A stretch of DNA of 15,439 nucleotides. Origin: JAVBJN01 sp031546985 (GTDB taxonomy: Bacteria > Bacteroidota > Bacteroidia > Chitinophagales > Chitinophagaceae). Shown here one piece after another: positions 14,511 through 15,439 of the stretch (within the stretch, counting starts at the first letter, position 1; each line of letters begins with the position of its first letter). Below the pieces are notes generated by a model. The model did no database searches. It was not told the origin of the DNA and worked only from the letters and a program-made list of their open reading frames with translations. The stretch is from contig JAVBJN010000062.1 of assembly GCA_031546985.1 (NCBI GenBank), forward strand, positions 1 to 15,439, in the 5' to 3' direction. The position numbers and the translations under genes are program-made.

Positions 14511-15077
14511 ATGAATATCAAAACTGTTTTTACCTTGCTGGTAGCCGTAGCCCTTACCCAAAGTTGTAAAATAGAAATTACAGGCTATACCGGTGGCTAT
14601 GACAAAATTAGCAACGAAGACAAAAAATTAATCCGCTTTGGTGTACAAGACATTTGTAACCTGCCCAACGACCAAAGCATTATTCCGATTAATGGTTTAC
14701 AGTTAAAAGATTGCCTGGCGCAAACAGACAGCGCGTTGGTATACAGCTGGGTACCGCATTGCTCCGGTAAAAACTGTGTGCCATTAAACGTATGCCAGGC
14801 CTATGCTGAGCGGCATAACCTCACCTTATACGTTGTAGCGCAGGAGTATGATATGGACATGATGAAGGCCCAGAACCACGGAGAGAAACCCCTTTTTATG
14901 ATAGATCATAAATACTACGATGCCAATAAGCGGAGCACCTACACTAAAAAATTCAATAAGGATTTATTGGGAGACGCAGCTAAGGATAAGGATCTGCGGT
15001 ACGCGCTGTTTAAAGTGTTTCATAAAGATCAATATGTGCGTACTATAACAAGTGTGCTGGAACCGCAACCAGAATAA
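14511..15077 (+). CDS. Putative thioredoxin-fold lipoprotein
   Basis: A 188-residue probable lipoprotein. The ATG at 14511 is preferred because it opens a lipoprotein signal, MNIKTVFTLLVAVALTQSC, with Cys19 as the acylated residue. The lipobox (TQSC) is loose but typical of Bacteroidota. ATGs further upstream, such as 14454, would hide it. The mature part resembles a thioredoxin/TlpA-like fold: a strand and bend ALVYSWVPHCSGKNC (residues 75-89), where TlpA proteins have WATWCxxC, then a helix, the strand LTLYVVAQEY, and KPLFMIDHKYY near the expected cis-Pro position. The Cys pair is spaced CX4C (84/89), with a third Cys at 95, not CXXC, so redox activity is uncertain. No operon partner is evident; it diverges from the epimerase gene. 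The function is inferred from fold resemblance only. Confidence 0.6.
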   Translation: MNIKTVFTLLVAVALTQSCKIEITGYTGGYDKISNEDKKLIRFGVQDICNLPNDQSIIPINGLQLKDCLAQTDSALVYSWVPHCSGKNCVPLNVCQAYAERHNLTLYVVAQEYDMDMMKAQNHGEKPLFMIDHKYYDANKRSTYTKKFNKDLLGDAAKDKDLRYALFKVFHKDQYVRTITSVLEPQPE

Positions 15078-15093
15078 AAATCCTGTCGAAAAG

Positions 15094-15226
15094 TGTCATC
15101 CTGCACCGCGACGCAGGAGCGGGAGCAGGATCTCATGATTGAGAAACACGGGCAAGAGATGTTGATCTCCATGTCTTCGACAAGCACAGACACCGGATAT
15201 TTGTAGCGCAAGACAGGTACAACTAT
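15094..15226. repeat. Structured tandem repeat, unit 1 (133 bp)
   Basis: Begins TGTCATCCTGCACCGCG. Internal inverted repeats: TCCTGC/GCAGGA (15099-15104 with 15113-15118) and, alternatively, ATCCTGC with GCAGGAT (15125-15131); TCTCA/TGAGA (15131-15144); GAGAT/ATCTC (15156-15169). The left part, about 95 bp up to GACAAGCACAG, is conserved between units; the last part of about 38 bp is unit-specific. Confidence 0.75.
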
Positions 15227-15358
15227 TGTCATCCTGCACCGCGTCGCAGGAGTGGGAGCAGGGTCTCATGATTGAGAAACACGGGCAAGGGATGTTGACC
15301 CCAAGTCATCGACAAGCTCAGATATCGCTTATCGGCGGAGCATGCCAACCTTGATTAT
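15227..15358. repeat. Structured tandem repeat, unit 2 (132 bp)
   Basis: Same order of elements as unit 1. The first hairpin is kept with a changed loop base, the second hairpin TCTCATGATTGAGA is identical, and the third reads GGGAT/ACCCC, so one A-T pair has become G-C on both sides. The 13-bp TCGACAAGCTCAG (15309-15321) matches positions 4-16. The last 38 bp differ from unit 1 except for the closing TATT. Confidence 0.75.
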
Positions 15359-15439
15359 TGTCATCCTGCACCACGACTTAGGAGTGGGAGCAGGGTCTCA
15401 TGATTGAGAAACACGGGCAAGAGATGCTAATCCCCATGT
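15359..15439. repeat. Structured tandem repeat, unit 3 (cut by the window end)
   Basis: The first 81 bp of a third unit. The core from TCTCATGATTGAGA through GGGCAAG is identical to the other units. The first hairpin is weakened (TCCTGC against TTAGGA) and the third reads GAGAT/ATCCC. The array probably continues beyond the window. Confidence 0.7.

Larger units (their letters stand above)
15078..15439. other. Non-coding right edge holding a tandem repeat array
   Basis: No convincing gene lies in these 362 bases. After a 16-nt junction they consist of two full units and one cut unit of a 132-133-bp repeat. A short minus-strand reading frame at 15029-15232 runs from unit 1 into the end of the lipoprotein gene and has no protein-like features. 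No terminator with a T-tract was seen behind the lipoprotein gene. Confidence 0.7.

Noticed and set aside
14454..14511. Upstream ATG of the lipoprotein gene as the true start
   Set aside because: It would place 19 polar residues before the lipoprotein signal and hide the acylation site; the ATG at 14511 gives a normal signal sequence.
15029..15232. Short minus-strand reading frame over the right-edge repeat
   Set aside because: It runs from repeat unit 1 into the end of the lipoprotein gene, the repeat copy 133 bp away does not preserve it as protein, and its translation shows no recognisable feature.
15094..15439. CRISPR array or integron attC-like array
   Set aside because: The conserved part is about 95 bp with multiple small hairpins and a 38-bp variable part, far from CRISPR repeat size; no cas genes, integrase or cassette genes are present.

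Overview
The window looks like a chromosomal segment of a Bacteroidota bacterium, most probably of the Chitinophagaceae / Sphingobacteriia type. Four things support this: a very large PKD-repeat surface protein ending in a gliding-motility / type IX secretion (T9SS) type B C-terminal domain, a PorP/SprF-family partner gene directly behind it, a DUF5686 outer-membrane-like protein with an N-terminal carboxypeptidase-regulatory domain, and several promoter candidates of the Bacteroidota form (TTTG, about 19-21 nt, TAnnTTTG). The species cannot be named from the sequence alone. No phage, transposase, CRISPR or RNA gene was recognised.

Layout. Positions 46-4971 carry three minus-strand genes: in transcription order a DUF5686 protein, a stand-alone mannose-1-phosphate guanylyltransferase (manC) and a methionine-type PLP aminotransferase. 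A 217-nt divergent gap (4972-5188) separates them from the plus-strand pair at 5189-10764: a 1508-residue PKD/Ig-like adhesin with a T9SS type B CTD, then a PorP/SprF-like protein 17 nt downstream. This pair reads as a secreted surface filament and its dedicated secretion/anchoring partner. A shared hairpin ends the pair convergently against a small AT-rich minus-strand module (10768-11589): a secreted Cys-containing 119-residue protein and, upstream, a small membrane protein whose C-terminus appears frameshifted. A SF1B PIF1/RecD-like helicase (11690-13540, +) diverges from that module. It meets an aldose-1-epimerase-family gene (13537-14403, -) with stop codons overlapping by four bases. Divergent from the latter is a thioredoxin-fold-like lipoprotein (14511-15077, +). 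The last 362 bases are non-coding and hold about 2.6 tandem copies of a structured 132-133-bp repeat that continues past the window edge. A 13-bp piece of this repeat also sits at positions 4-16, next to the left edge.

Most of the window is ordinary Bacteroidota chromosome. The points most worth following up are: the small membrane gene, where a canonical -1 slippery heptamer (or one-base deletion) sits in the stretch where a -1 shift would open a third membrane helix ending 10 nt before the next gene; an inverted repeat over the -33 region of the manC promoter; the structured repeat array at the right edge; the disulfide-ladder PKD adhesin with its SprF-like partner; and a possibly leaderless helicase transcript.
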